The notes below the pieces were generated by a model. The model saw nothing but the letters and a program-made list of their open reading frames with translations, was not told the DNA's origin and searched no databases. Position numbers and translations under genes: made by a program. From Bacteroidota bacterium (lineage in GTDB: Bacteria; Bacteroidota; Bacteroidia; Bacteroidales; UBA4417): 64,000 nucleotides of DNA. Below, one piece after another: positions 54,058 through 62,305 of the stretch. Position 1 is the stretch's first letter, and each line of letters starts with the position of its first letter. The stretch is taken from positions 19,935 to 83,934 of the forward strand of contig JAIFMH010000086.1 of the NCBI GenBank assembly GCA_020048595.1. The letters run 5' to 3'.

Positions 54058-55677
54058 TCATAGTTCTGTAACCTCCAATTCTTTGATATATGGTGTTTTT
54101 GTCTTGATCATCCAATCTTTCAGTGTGGATTTCAAATCACTGACTACCTTTTCGTAGTTGGATTTTTCGGGATTTGTCCCGATCAGGTTATTCATTTCCA
54201 GGGGATCGGATTTGAGATTGTATAAAGCGCTAACCGTTTTTTGCTTTTTATCAGACATCTGGAGATAGACAATCATTTTCCAGTCGCCTTTGCGTAACAT
54301 GAACGGACCTCCGTTATTTATCTGGCCCCAGACAGAAACCGCATAATCAACGGGATCTGCTTTGCCGTCAACTAATTTCCGCAAACTTCGTCCGTCATTT
54401 TCAGGAATTTTCATTCCTGTGTAATCTAAAATCGATGCAAAAATATCATGGTGCGAAACCGGCGCATTAACTTTTTTTCCGGCAGGTATTGTGCCAGGCA
54501 AACGCATGATTAAAGGAATATGAACCGAACCTTCGTACATTTTCATTTTACTGTTTAGACCATGATCCCCCATCATTTCGCCGTGATCACTAACAAAAAC
54601 CACCAATGTATTTTCGGTTAATCCTTTTCGGTCCAGCTCGTCGAGCAATTTTCCCACCCACTCATCAACCTGAGTAACCATGCCATAATAAACCTGCTTC
54701 ATTTGCTGCACCATTTCCGGATTCTGAAAACGCAGGTCGAATGATGTATTATTTCTCTGGTAAGGAGCATTTTGCAAATTGTCGTTTATGCTGGCGGGCA
54801 CTGACAATAGACCAGGGTTGTATAAATCTGCATATTTTTTAGGAACGACATAAGGTGGATGAGGAGGACCAAATGAACAGGTGAGCGAAAATGATTTCCC
54901 GGGTTTCATCTTTTTTAAGGCTTCCAGAGCCTCGTGTCCTTCGTAGGCAGCCAAGGAACCATCGGCCAGACCATTAAATATTCCGAAATTCTGTGCCTGA
55001 GATACTTCCGATCGGTTGTCCTTCTTTCTTCCATTTTCACTGGTTGAAACTTCTTCCTTTTGTTCCCCATACCTTCCATCAATAGGAAGGGGAATATACG
55101 GACGAAGGCTCATCTTATCAATTACTTCATTGGCATTTGCATCTCTTGCCGGTATGCCAAGTTCATCGAGGTATTTTCTGAAACCATCGACAGTTGAGGG
55201 GACATTTGCCATCTTTGATTTGCCGGTTGTCTTCACTACATTGTTGTATTTTGAGGCAAACTTATAAGGAGAATGCCATTTCCCATAATATTCAGTGTGA
55301 TATCCATTATCAGATAGAATCTGATCGAAAGTTGGAACATTCGGAATACTATCACTATCAACATCATTATTTCCGAGTACTTTGGTATTAAAAATAGTAC
55401 GTCCTGTGAGAATGGAGGATCGCGCCGGCACACATACCGGGCATGAAGAATAGGCGTTTGTAAACTGAACGCCTCCTTTTGCAAGCCGGTCGATGTTGGG
55501 CGTTTTTATTTCCAAATTCCCGGCACATCTCAGGGCATCCCAACGTTGCTGATCGGTCATAATAAACAGGACATTGGTTTTCTCATTTACCTGACCAAAG
55601 GCTATAAAAGAGGAACAAAAAATAAAACCGTTTAGTAGTACGACGGATTTATTAAAACAAGGGATGAGCTTTTTCAT
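54058..55677 (-). CDS. S1-type sulfatase (TDQQ / CVPAR subgroup), first sulfatase gene of the block
   Basis: A 539-residue exported sulfatase with a signal segment ending near residue 29 (SSFIAFGQ). NVLFIMTDQQRWDALRCAG and Cys82 in CVPARSSILTGRTIFNTK are the core motifs; EYYGKWHSPYKF and LVVFVSDHGEMMGDHGLNSKMKMYEGSVHIPLIMRLPG follow. It carries a longer insertion around residues 160-220 (PSTVDGFRKYLDELGIPARD to ENGRKKDNRSEVSQ) than its paralogues. It is the first enzyme gene after the regulator, separated by 200 bases that hold the candidate operator, so it probably marks the start of the main transcript. Confidence 0.95.
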   Translation of the reverse strand: MKKLIPCFNKSVVLLNGFIFCSSFIAFGQVNEKTNVLFIMTDQQRWDALRCAGNLEIKTPNIDRLAKGGVQFTNAYSSCPVCVPARSSILTGRTIFNTKVLGNNDVDSDSIPNVPTFDQILSDNGYHTEYYGKWHSPYKFASKYNNVVKTTGKSKMANVPSTVDGFRKYLDELGIPARDANANEVIDKMSLRPYIPLPIDGRYGEQKEEVSTSENGRKKDNRSEVSQAQNFGIFNGLADGSLAAYEGHEALEALKKMKPGKSFSLTCSFGPPHPPYVVPKKYADLYNPGLLSVPASINDNLQNAPYQRNNTSFDLRFQNPEMVQQMKQVYYGMVTQVDEWVGKLLDELDRKGLTENTLVVFVSDHGEMMGDHGLNSKMKMYEGSVHIPLIMRLPGTIPAGKKVNAPVSHHDIFASILDYTGMKIPENDGRSLRKLVDGKADPVDYAVSVWGQINNGGPFMLRKGDWKMIVYLQMSDKKQKTVSALYNLKSDPLEMNNLIGTNPEKSNYEKVVSDLKSTLKDWMIKTKTPYIKELEVTEL

Positions 55678-55759
55678 AGTAGTTTTTATTAAAAATTATC
55701 TTCTCATGATTTTATTCACGAAGAAAGGTTTTGACTATTAATTTTCAATTAATAAAAAG

Positions 55760-55777
55760 CTAATAAGATTAACAAGC
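55760..55777. promoter_or_regulatory. Candidate operator upstream of the first sulfatase gene
   Basis: CTAATAAGATTAACAAGC, about 83-100 bases upstream of the start at 55677, matches the second susC leader repeat (TTAATAAAATTAACAAAT at 9694-9711) at 14 of 18 positions, and at 14 of 16 if end bases are ignored. TTAATAAA also occurs just beside it at 55749-55756. The spacer lies between the regulator gene stop and the sulfatase start. Proposed as a shared regulatory site, unproven. Confidence 0.35.
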
Positions 55778-55877
55778 CCTGAATATGGCTGAATAAAATC
55801 CAGCATAAATGAAGAATTTACTGAATTCGGAGTCAAAGTGGTGATGGGAATTGGCAGAAGATGTGGTCACAAAAAGG

Positions 55878-58460
55878 TTAACATTTTACTAATTCATTAA
55901 ATGACCTTTTATATTCCTCATTATACAAGAGATGATATTCCTTTATAAATTTTTCGTAAGTCAGCTTTGCAAGGCTATGCTTTCCTAGGCAATATTCAGC
56001 CCTGCATTTCAGAATCATAGCTTCTTCATTACTTCGGTCGAAATTAAAAATACAGTCCGCCAAATGAACTATGAATTCAGCTTCAGTTTTTAAATCGCAT
56101 TTTTCAGCAAAAACCACAAGGGTATCAACAATTTTATCGGAAACATCTGACTTGAAATCATCCAGCCATTCGTACCCGCAGTTCATTAAAAAGGCTCCTT
56201 TCCCGGTTATTTCTATTAATCTGCTGACATTTTGTTTGGTGAGATTTGATTTAGAACTTGTAACCTGTAAAAATTCAGCATAATCACATTTAACGTCCTT
56301 GTTGCTGTATATAATTTTCCAATACCCGGTATTTTTTGTCAATTCAATGGCCCCGATTTCAGCCAGTATTGCTTTGAGTTTTGCAATATTCACGGCCCTG
56401 TTGTTTCGTGCACTTAATTCTGATTTATCGAACCACAGATATTCTGATAATTTTTCTGAAGATATTCCTTTGTTATTTTTGTGCGTGTAAAGTAGAATGA
56501 GTAGAAAAAGTTCTTTTAAAAGAGGTGAGAACTTATTTGTAATATCCTCTTTATGCTGGCTAAGAACCTGAAATCCACCGAATAGAACCATCTGATATTT
56601 TGGCTTTTCATTTTGTAGCATAGAAACAGATTCTTCAAATTCTTTATCATTGGCCAATTCATTTGCGGTGACTGCTTCTGATGATTTCCTTTTAGCGTTT
56701 CTTTTCCGAATCATAAACCAGGTTAAAAATCCAGATAAAATCACCAATGCAATCGAAAGATAGATGAACGATAAATTCTTTTTTGTTTTAACAATCGAGA
56801 GATTGCTGTCGGATTTATTTGGCGGATAATCTATCGAATAGATACCAACCTGCGTAGACGAAGTGTCTTTTGCAAAGGAAGTATAGGCAAAAAGTTTGTT
56901 TTGAAAAGCAAAATAAAACAGACCTGCATTCGATTTGATATCCGTAAACTTAAAAGGGATCGTATTTCCAACGACATCAACTTTAGGATTGTCAATATTT
57001 CCCTTAATCAGTTGTAAAGTTCCTTCAAACTTCATTTTTTCAAATACCAATGCGTAAAAATCCCGATTTTTCTTATCGATCCACATGTTGTTGACTACAC
57101 ACATATCATCAATCAATCGGGGAATTTCAAATTTTTTGAATAATGTCTGATTTTTAATGGAATATCCCATTAAATCGAAATAACTATGTGGATTAACCAT
57201 CTGACTTCCAGACAAACTACCATAACCCCCTAAAAGATAAAGTGTATCATTCAAAGAACCAAGACCTGCCAAATACCTGGGCGGGAAAATATTTTTGTTT
57301 GAAGGTAATACCTGCCATTCATTTCTCGTTAAATCAAGCTTTCTTATTTCATTATTGTAGGTATGCATGCCATAACCGCCGAATATGTATATTGAATTCT
57401 CCGCAGGATTAAAATAGCTGTTATGATGCCTGGACTTTGTTTCTGATTTAGTAGAAATGCCAATTTCATTCCATTCGTCCGTCAATATATCAAGACAAAA
57501 CAATAGTTTACCATCTATCTCGTAACAGTATATTTTTTTATCCAGGCTATTAAATATGGCTTTAAAATCATTGCTTATTATAAAATTTGGTTTATTCCGG
57601 TATTTTACTGTTCGAACATTATCTTCCTGAGCCGAATAAACAGACAATTCTTTATTTCCGACCAGAAATATTTTACCATTTTCGGTGTCAGGAGCAATCA
57701 ATACAATTCCTTCAATTTCATTTTGATATTTGGATTCCCATGCCTGATGATTGTTCTTTAACCACGAAGGATTTTTAACACTGGCCACTTTCTTGCTTAA
57801 GCTATTTCCCGCTATGTTACCCTTAACTTCATCCAACGGCCAATGATATTCTAATTTTCCCTTTTCAGAAATCCGTATCTCCTTAATACTCATTAAGGGA
57901 ACATCTGATGATTTAAAATTTTCATAATCATTCGCTCCAAATATGATCTTAAAGTAATCATTATTTTTAAATCCGATGTTTTCCTGAACGTAAAAAGTAT
58001 CAGGTGTATAAAAAATTAAACGATCTTCACTCAATAAAAACTTAACACGTAAATTAATCCAACTATCAATAGCGTTATAGGGTGAACCAACCTTAATAAT
58101 AGAATTGTTTTTCCCAATGACCAGGTTTAAAAATATTGTAGGTGTAGGTGTTATTATAAGATCAACATTGTTATTCTCTTTGGAAATAACTCTAAAAACA
58201 TAACCAAATAACCCTGAATAATCGTTTGGTTTTAAAAGATCAATTCTATAGTCAAACGAAATTTCAAATTCGTCACGAAAATTTAATAATTGATCAGGAG
58301 ATAAATCTAATTCTGTTCTTTTATCCAGAACAACATCGTGGCTTTGAAATTTTAACCCATAAGTTTGAGAGAAAGCTGCATCATTTATAATGATAAAAAC
58401 AAAAAGTAATATAAGCCGAAAAATAGGAGCAGATCTGCTTGATTTTAATGTAGCTATCAT
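55878..58460 (-). CDS. Membrane-spanning one-component regulator: LamG-like, Kelch-like, TM helix, SARP/BTAD-like DNA-binding domain
   Basis: An 860-residue protein at the head of the locus. In order: a signal peptide (about 1-31); a concanavalin/LamG-like sandwich (about 35-240, with FEISFDYRID and a terminal YHWPLDEVKGNIAGNS); a Kelch-type beta-propeller (about 245-540, with NSIYIFGGYGMHTYNNEIRKLDL and DTLYLLGGYGSLSG); one transmembrane helix (about 563-584) followed by RKRNAKRK; a winged-helix domain (about 622-720: LFGGFQVLSQ, FSPLLKELFLLILLYT, ISSEKLSEYLWFD, SARNNRAVNIAKLKAIL); and a helical TPR/BTAD-like part to the end (AEYCLGKHSLAKLTYEKFIKEY). The outer half could sense glycan in the periplasm and the inner half bind DNA. 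No kinase, receiver or sigma-factor domain is present. It is the likely activator of this PUL, by position only. Confidence 0.85.
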   Translation of the reverse strand: MIATLKSSRSAPIFRLILLFVFIIINDAAFSQTYGLKFQSHDVVLDKRTELDLSPDQLLNFRDEFEISFDYRIDLLKPNDYSGLFGYVFRVISKENNNVDLIITPTPTIFLNLVIGKNNSIIKVGSPYNAIDSWINLRVKFLLSEDRLIFYTPDTFYVQENIGFKNNDYFKIIFGANDYENFKSSDVPLMSIKEIRISEKGKLEYHWPLDEVKGNIAGNSLSKKVASVKNPSWLKNNHQAWESKYQNEIEGIVLIAPDTENGKIFLVGNKELSVYSAQEDNVRTVKYRNKPNFIISNDFKAIFNSLDKKIYCYEIDGKLLFCLDILTDEWNEIGISTKSETKSRHHNSYFNPAENSIYIFGGYGMHTYNNEIRKLDLTRNEWQVLPSNKNIFPPRYLAGLGSLNDTLYLLGGYGSLSGSQMVNPHSYFDLMGYSIKNQTLFKKFEIPRLIDDMCVVNNMWIDKKNRDFYALVFEKMKFEGTLQLIKGNIDNPKVDVVGNTIPFKFTDIKSNAGLFYFAFQNKLFAYTSFAKDTSSTQVGIYSIDYPPNKSDSNLSIVKTKKNLSFIYLSIALVILSGFLTWFMIRKRNAKRKSSEAVTANELANDKEFEESVSMLQNEKPKYQMVLFGGFQVLSQHKEDITNKFSPLLKELFLLILLYTHKNNKGISSEKLSEYLWFDKSELSARNNRAVNIAKLKAILAEIGAIELTKNTGYWKIIYSNKDVKCDYAEFLQVTSSKSNLTKQNVSRLIEITGKGAFLMNCGYEWLDDFKSDVSDKIVDTLVVFAEKCDLKTEAEFIVHLADCIFNFDRSNEEAMILKCRAEYCLGKHSLAKLTYEKFIKEYHLLYNEEYKRSFNELVKC

Positions 58461-58495
58461 CTATTAGTCCTGGATAAATATATTTTTTAGAGAGT

Positions 58496-58834
58496 CTAAA
58501 TATAGTCTAAAAATCTAATTTGATTTTCGCTGAATTGAAAATCTTCGATTGAATGCAAAAAAACCGACTTTATTTTACAGTCCGGATCATCGGCTATCAA
58601 CTCCACAAACTCTCCGGAACTTAGCCCCGGTATTTTAGAGGTTGGCACAGCAGATGCCAATTGTTCGGAGCGGCTGATGGAAGTATCAGAAGTATTAACG
58701 GAAAGGCACGACCTATCAGCTTGCGGAAAGGAGAACTGAAAACATATTGGAAGAAAAGCTTGTATAGCAAACGCTGACAGTAATAGAACACAAACATCAT
58801 TGTATATCAACAAATTACGAAAAAAAAACAACAA
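58496..58834 (-). pseudogene. Fragment of a mobC/TraG-type coupling-protein gene
   Basis: A 112-codon frame of which only codons 40-88 (58571-58717) are homologous to the mobC gene at 60292-62283 (60514-60660). The two stretches are equal in length (147 bases), and 37 of 49 encoded residues are identical, including DTSISRS and ADDPDCKI. The Walker motifs and the rest of the coupling protein are absent. The flanking parts of the frame have no recognised match, and the apparent start is probably not a real gene start. The scrap shows a second, diverged conjugation module once lay here. It is placed directly upstream of the PUL regulator. Confidence 0.75.
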
Positions 58835-58852
58835 ATTTTTCTGTATTTATCA

Positions 58853-59400
58853 ATCGGATAGGAGAAACGGGATTAGTTCCCGTTTCGTCCTTCCACACTA
58901 CCATGCATACCGTTCGGCACACGGCGGTTCCTTAATTTACGCCATTCACTTTCCGATAATACTCCGTGAAGAAAATGTATCCTGCTTGCTGAAGACGGTC
59001 GTTGGTGATTGATCTTGTTAGAATTGGGCTATTGGTAATGCGTCAATAGCCTTTCCTGGTATTCGCATATTCCCATGCCTTTTATTTTGCAATACCAAGC
59101 TTTATGAGATTTCGTAATCGGGTTCGTATCCGTTTCCATTGTTTCCAAATTACCATCCGTAACCGTCTGCGAAACCATTCATCTAACTGCAGTAAAAGTT
59201 GCTTCATATCTGCCAACTTAAAATAATTCACACAACCAGTGATATACTGTTTTAGTTTTTCTTTTCTACTGGCATCTCCCCAGACGTTGCTCTTTGATGT
59301 AACTCTTTTATTCGATCTTTAATCTTGGATACGCTTTACGGATGTATCCGTAACCGCCCACCTTTCCCATTTTCATAGAAAGAGTATCTCAAAAATTTAA
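58853..59400 (-). mobile_element. Degenerate 3' part of a group II intron
   Basis: On the minus strand the segment runs from a truncated maturase reading (59398 down to about 58940) into GGAACCGCCGTGTGCCGAAC and TATGCATGGTAGTGTGG, resembling the domain V region of bacterial group II introns. A stem follows, GAAACGGGAACTAATCCCGTTTC-like at 58863-58885, and then CTCCTAT, consistent with domain VI and the 3' end. The 5' part of the intron and most of its protein are missing; the break near 59400 joins the uroporphyrinogen-decarboxylase-like pseudogene. It cannot splice as an autonomous unit. Confidence 0.75.
58940..59398 (-). pseudogene. Remnant of a group II intron reverse transcriptase/maturase (C-terminal part)
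   Basis: Translation of the minus strand with frame changes gives KFLRYSFYENGKGGRLRIHP, then IKDRIKEL, then LKQYITG and YFKLADMKQLLLQLDEWF, then RRRLRMVIWKQWKRIRTR and KAWEYANTRKGY, NSPILTRSITNDRLQQAGY. This is the thumb and maturase (GIIM) domain order of group II intron proteins. Stops interrupt it (for example TAA after GIAK and TGA after TRKGY), and at least one frameshift is needed. No intact gene remains. Confidence 0.8.
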
Positions 59401-60228
59401 TATTTCGGAAGCTTATGCGGCCATGGAAGCGATATGACTTTTGAAGAAACCACTTCCTTGTACCACGAAATCATTCATAACTAAGACACCGATTCTTCGA
59501 AAATTCAGTTCTCGAAAGAGAACCTCTTCTATAAAAAAATGATGGAACTAACTGAAGTCGGGCTTCAGAAATGCGGCGATCAGTTTCTGGTTGGTTATCC
59601 GGATTTGCATCCCGGGTTGGATTGCGCATTGGCATGGCGCGGAACCAATGATTTGTGCATGGACCTGATGCTCGACCGTGAAAACGCGCAGAAACTCTTC
59701 AACCTGGCCAGCGAACATTTCCTTGATGTGTATGACGATTTCCATAACGTTTTGAGTGCTGCGGGTCAGCCTTCCTGTACATGGATGAATCTTCCAATTC
59801 CCAATGGCCGAATGCACATTCCAAGCGCCGATTTTTCGTTTCTGATTTCGCCGGATGATTACATTGAATTTGGCTTGCCCGGCCTGAAAGAAGAGGTAAA
59901 AACAATGACTCAAAACATTTTTCATGTGGATGGAAAAGGCGTGACCAACCATATTTACGCGATACTTAGCGTTCCTGACGTGCAATGCATTCAGTGGGTG
60001 CAGGGCATGGCCGACGATTACCCGATAATGCAACATCTGGATTTCATCCGATACGTTCAGTCGCGGAACCAGGGAATTATTGTTGATTTGGCGAAAGAAG
60101 ACCTGGATGAATACATGGAAAAAATGTCGCCCAAAAACAACTTTTTATGGATTGCCACCGAAAGCGAAGAAGAGGAATTTGCGATCATGAAAAAAGTAGA
60201 AAAATGGAGCCGGAAAACTATGATTTGA
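59401..60228 (+). pseudogene. 5'-truncated uroporphyrinogen-decarboxylase-like gene
   Basis: The only plus-strand coding remnant. An open frame from the ATG at 59539 encodes 229 residues; the same frame is readable upstream to 59401 (FGSLCGHGSDMTFEETTSLYHE) but is broken by a TAA at 59482. VGYPDLHPGLDCALAWRGTNDLCMDLM, SADFSFLISPDDYIEFGLPGL, IFHVDGKGVTNHIYAILSVPDVQCIQWVQG and the end SPKNNFLWIATESEEEE match the URO-D-like (corrinoid/uroporphyrinogen) superfamily of about 360-380 residues, so roughly the first 100 are missing. It converges on mobC. It is not functionally linked to the PUL and probably marks an old junction between elements. Confidence 0.75.
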
Positions 60229-60291
60229 TATTTAACAAAGGGATAGCTTCAACAAATAAGTCTATTCATGAAATATGGCTTTTATCTTCAC

Positions 60292-62283
60292 CTATCCCTT
60301 CCTTACAACCAAATGACTCAGCCCCGGATCATTCAGCAATCGTTCCATTTCTGATTGGATAATGTCCTGTACATCCTGTTTTATCTGGAGATAGTTGTGT
60401 TGCACCATCGTATTGTCCAGTTTGCGAATGACTTGGATATCCTTGTAACTATCCTGTTCTTTCTTCAGTGCTGCATGGTCGTTCAATATCTCGCAATGGA
60501 ATGTTTTCAGGTCAATTTTACAGTCCGGATCATCAGCCACCATACCTACAAACTCCCCGGAACTTAGTCCTGATATTTTAGAAGGTGGCACAGCTGATTC
60601 CAATTGTTTGGAGCGGCTGATGGAAGTATCGACGCTGTTAATGGAAAGGCTTTCCCGGTCCTGCATAATCTTTCCGAAACGCTCGGATAATTGTTTGGCT
60701 GTTTCTCCGTTTACCTGACCGCTAACGATGTTGCCGGTAATGTTCATGATCACATCAGCCTGTTCCCGGCCATAATCTTTGCGAAGCTGACTAAAGTCCT
60801 GAATACCCAGACAGGTTGCCACCCTGTTGCTTCTTGCCGTGGCAATCAAGCTATCCATATTATTCAGATAAATAGTGGGGAATTCATCAAAAATAAGACT
60901 GCTCTTTTGTTTGCCTTTCTTGTTCACCAGCTTCACCAGACGGGTCACATACAATGATAAAACGGCACCGTAAATTTGGATCTTCTGCGGATTATTCCCC
61001 ATACAAACAATCTTTGGCTCATCAGGATTATTGATGTCCAGCGTAAAGTCGTTCCCCGATAAAACGTAGTACAATTGCGGTGATGAAAGCCTGGCCATGG
61101 CCACTTTGGCGGAAGCAATCTGGCCTTCCAGTTGCTCCATCACATCATTAAGGTAAGCGTTCACAAAAGGATTGATCAGTACCTCAATTTCCTTCTCCGT
61201 TCGGAGCAAAGTAAACAGGCTGTCATAGTCCACCTGCATTAGCTCAATGACGTGGGGCAGGGTGCAAAATTCACCATCCTTATACTTTTTTAAATACCAG
61301 ATTACAGCCGTTAAAAAATTGATTGGCGACTCAACAAAGAAATCGCCCTGACGTTTGATCCATTCCCGGTTCAATCCCATCAGGATGGTACGTGCAGATT
61401 CCGCCGCATCGGTAATATCGGTCATCGCTGACGGTTCCAATGGATTGCAACGATGGCTGCGGGCCAGGTCGTCAAAATTGATGACATAAAAGGCAGGCGG
61501 TTTTGGATACCTGTGCTTGTTTTTCAACCATGTATTGTAAGCAATTCTGGAAAGGTCATCAAACTTAAAATCATATACGAACATGGTAAAGCCTTTACGG
61601 ATATGTTGTGTTATGATGTGGCGTATCACAAAATAAGATTTACCGGAACCAGGCGTTCCCAACACCATTACTCCCCGGAAAGGATTAATAATATTGATCC
61701 AGCTATCACGCACCTTTTCTTTAAGATGGTAACGAGCAGGAAGGTTAATGGAATAATCATTCTCCAACAGGCGTTCTTCCTGTGGAAACGTTTCATTTTC
61801 CTTATTGAAAATATCCTTATTGTTCAACTTGTTTTTAATTATCCGGAACAATAAAGTGCCGCCCGATAGTATGAGCAAAAAGCCAATAGAGGTAATACCG
61901 ATATACAGCATTGCAAATTCAGTTGTCTTTATTTTCACCAGCAAGGCAAGGTAACTTGTAAAATAAATCAGCAGTCCGGTGATGATGTATGCAAAAGCTG
62001 TTTTGTGATTCAGATTTTCGTCTTTCCTGCCTTTTGCGCCCAACAGGGAGATAAGCAGAAAGCCCAAAGCGATTAGCTTGGATTTATGAAAGTTCCCGAA
62101 CAATCCTGTTCTGTAAATATTGCCCAATATTTGGTCACTGAATTCACTGGTTAACCCCCATTCGTGGAATGCCGAAAAGCAGTAATAATAAAAATGGATT
62201 ACTAAAATTACAATGCTAATCAGCCTGGTCATATCCAGAATTTTCCTCATCGCCTGTTCGTTCTCACCTGTCTGCATTGCCAT
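60292..62283 (-). CDS. mobC: Type IV coupling protein, TraG/VirD4-like (mobC of CTnDOT-type elements)
   Basis: A 663-residue inner-membrane ATPase that delivers the relaxase-bound DNA to the conjugation pore. N-terminal transmembrane helices (ISIVILVIHFYYYCF; IALGFLLISLLG; YIITGLLIYFTSYLALLV; LYIGITSIGFLLILSGG) are followed by the Walker A motif GVMVLGTPGSGKSYF (about residue 210), a Walker B-like SSLIFDEFPTIYL, and the TraM-recognition/C-terminal part (TARSNRVATCLGIQDFSQLRKDYG, NITGNIVSGQVNGETAKQLSERFG). The length is normal for Bacteroidota MobC. It starts 23 bases after mobB. The C-terminal part is mirrored by the scrap at 58571-58717. Confidence 0.94.
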   Translation of the reverse strand: MAMQTGENEQAMRKILDMTRLISIVILVIHFYYYCFSAFHEWGLTSEFSDQILGNIYRTGLFGNFHKSKLIALGFLLISLLGAKGRKDENLNHKTAFAYIITGLLIYFTSYLALLVKIKTTEFAMLYIGITSIGFLLILSGGTLLFRIIKNKLNNKDIFNKENETFPQEERLLENDYSINLPARYHLKEKVRDSWINIINPFRGVMVLGTPGSGKSYFVIRHIITQHIRKGFTMFVYDFKFDDLSRIAYNTWLKNKHRYPKPPAFYVINFDDLARSHRCNPLEPSAMTDITDAAESARTILMGLNREWIKRQGDFFVESPINFLTAVIWYLKKYKDGEFCTLPHVIELMQVDYDSLFTLLRTEKEIEVLINPFVNAYLNDVMEQLEGQIASAKVAMARLSSPQLYYVLSGNDFTLDINNPDEPKIVCMGNNPQKIQIYGAVLSLYVTRLVKLVNKKGKQKSSLIFDEFPTIYLNNMDSLIATARSNRVATCLGIQDFSQLRKDYGREQADVIMNITGNIVSGQVNGETAKQLSERFGKIMQDRESLSINSVDTSISRSKQLESAVPPSKISGLSSGEFVGMVADDPDCKIDLKTFHCEILNDHAALKKEQDSYKDIQVIRKLDNTMVQHNYLQIKQDVQDIIQSEMERLLNDPGLSHLVVRKG

Positions 62284-62305
62284 AGCTTTAATATTTTTGG
62301 GATTG

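Noticed and set aside
59548..60036. 162-codon minus-strand frame inside the uroporphyrinogen-decarboxylase-like remnant
   Set aside because: It is the antisense shadow of a frame with clear family motifs, and its own translation shows no recognisable pattern.
60238..60300. 9-base inverted repeat AAGGGATAG / CTATCCCTT between the URO-D-like remnant and mobC
   Set aside because: The 45-base loop and lack of a T-run make a terminator unlikely; the right arm lies in the mobC end.
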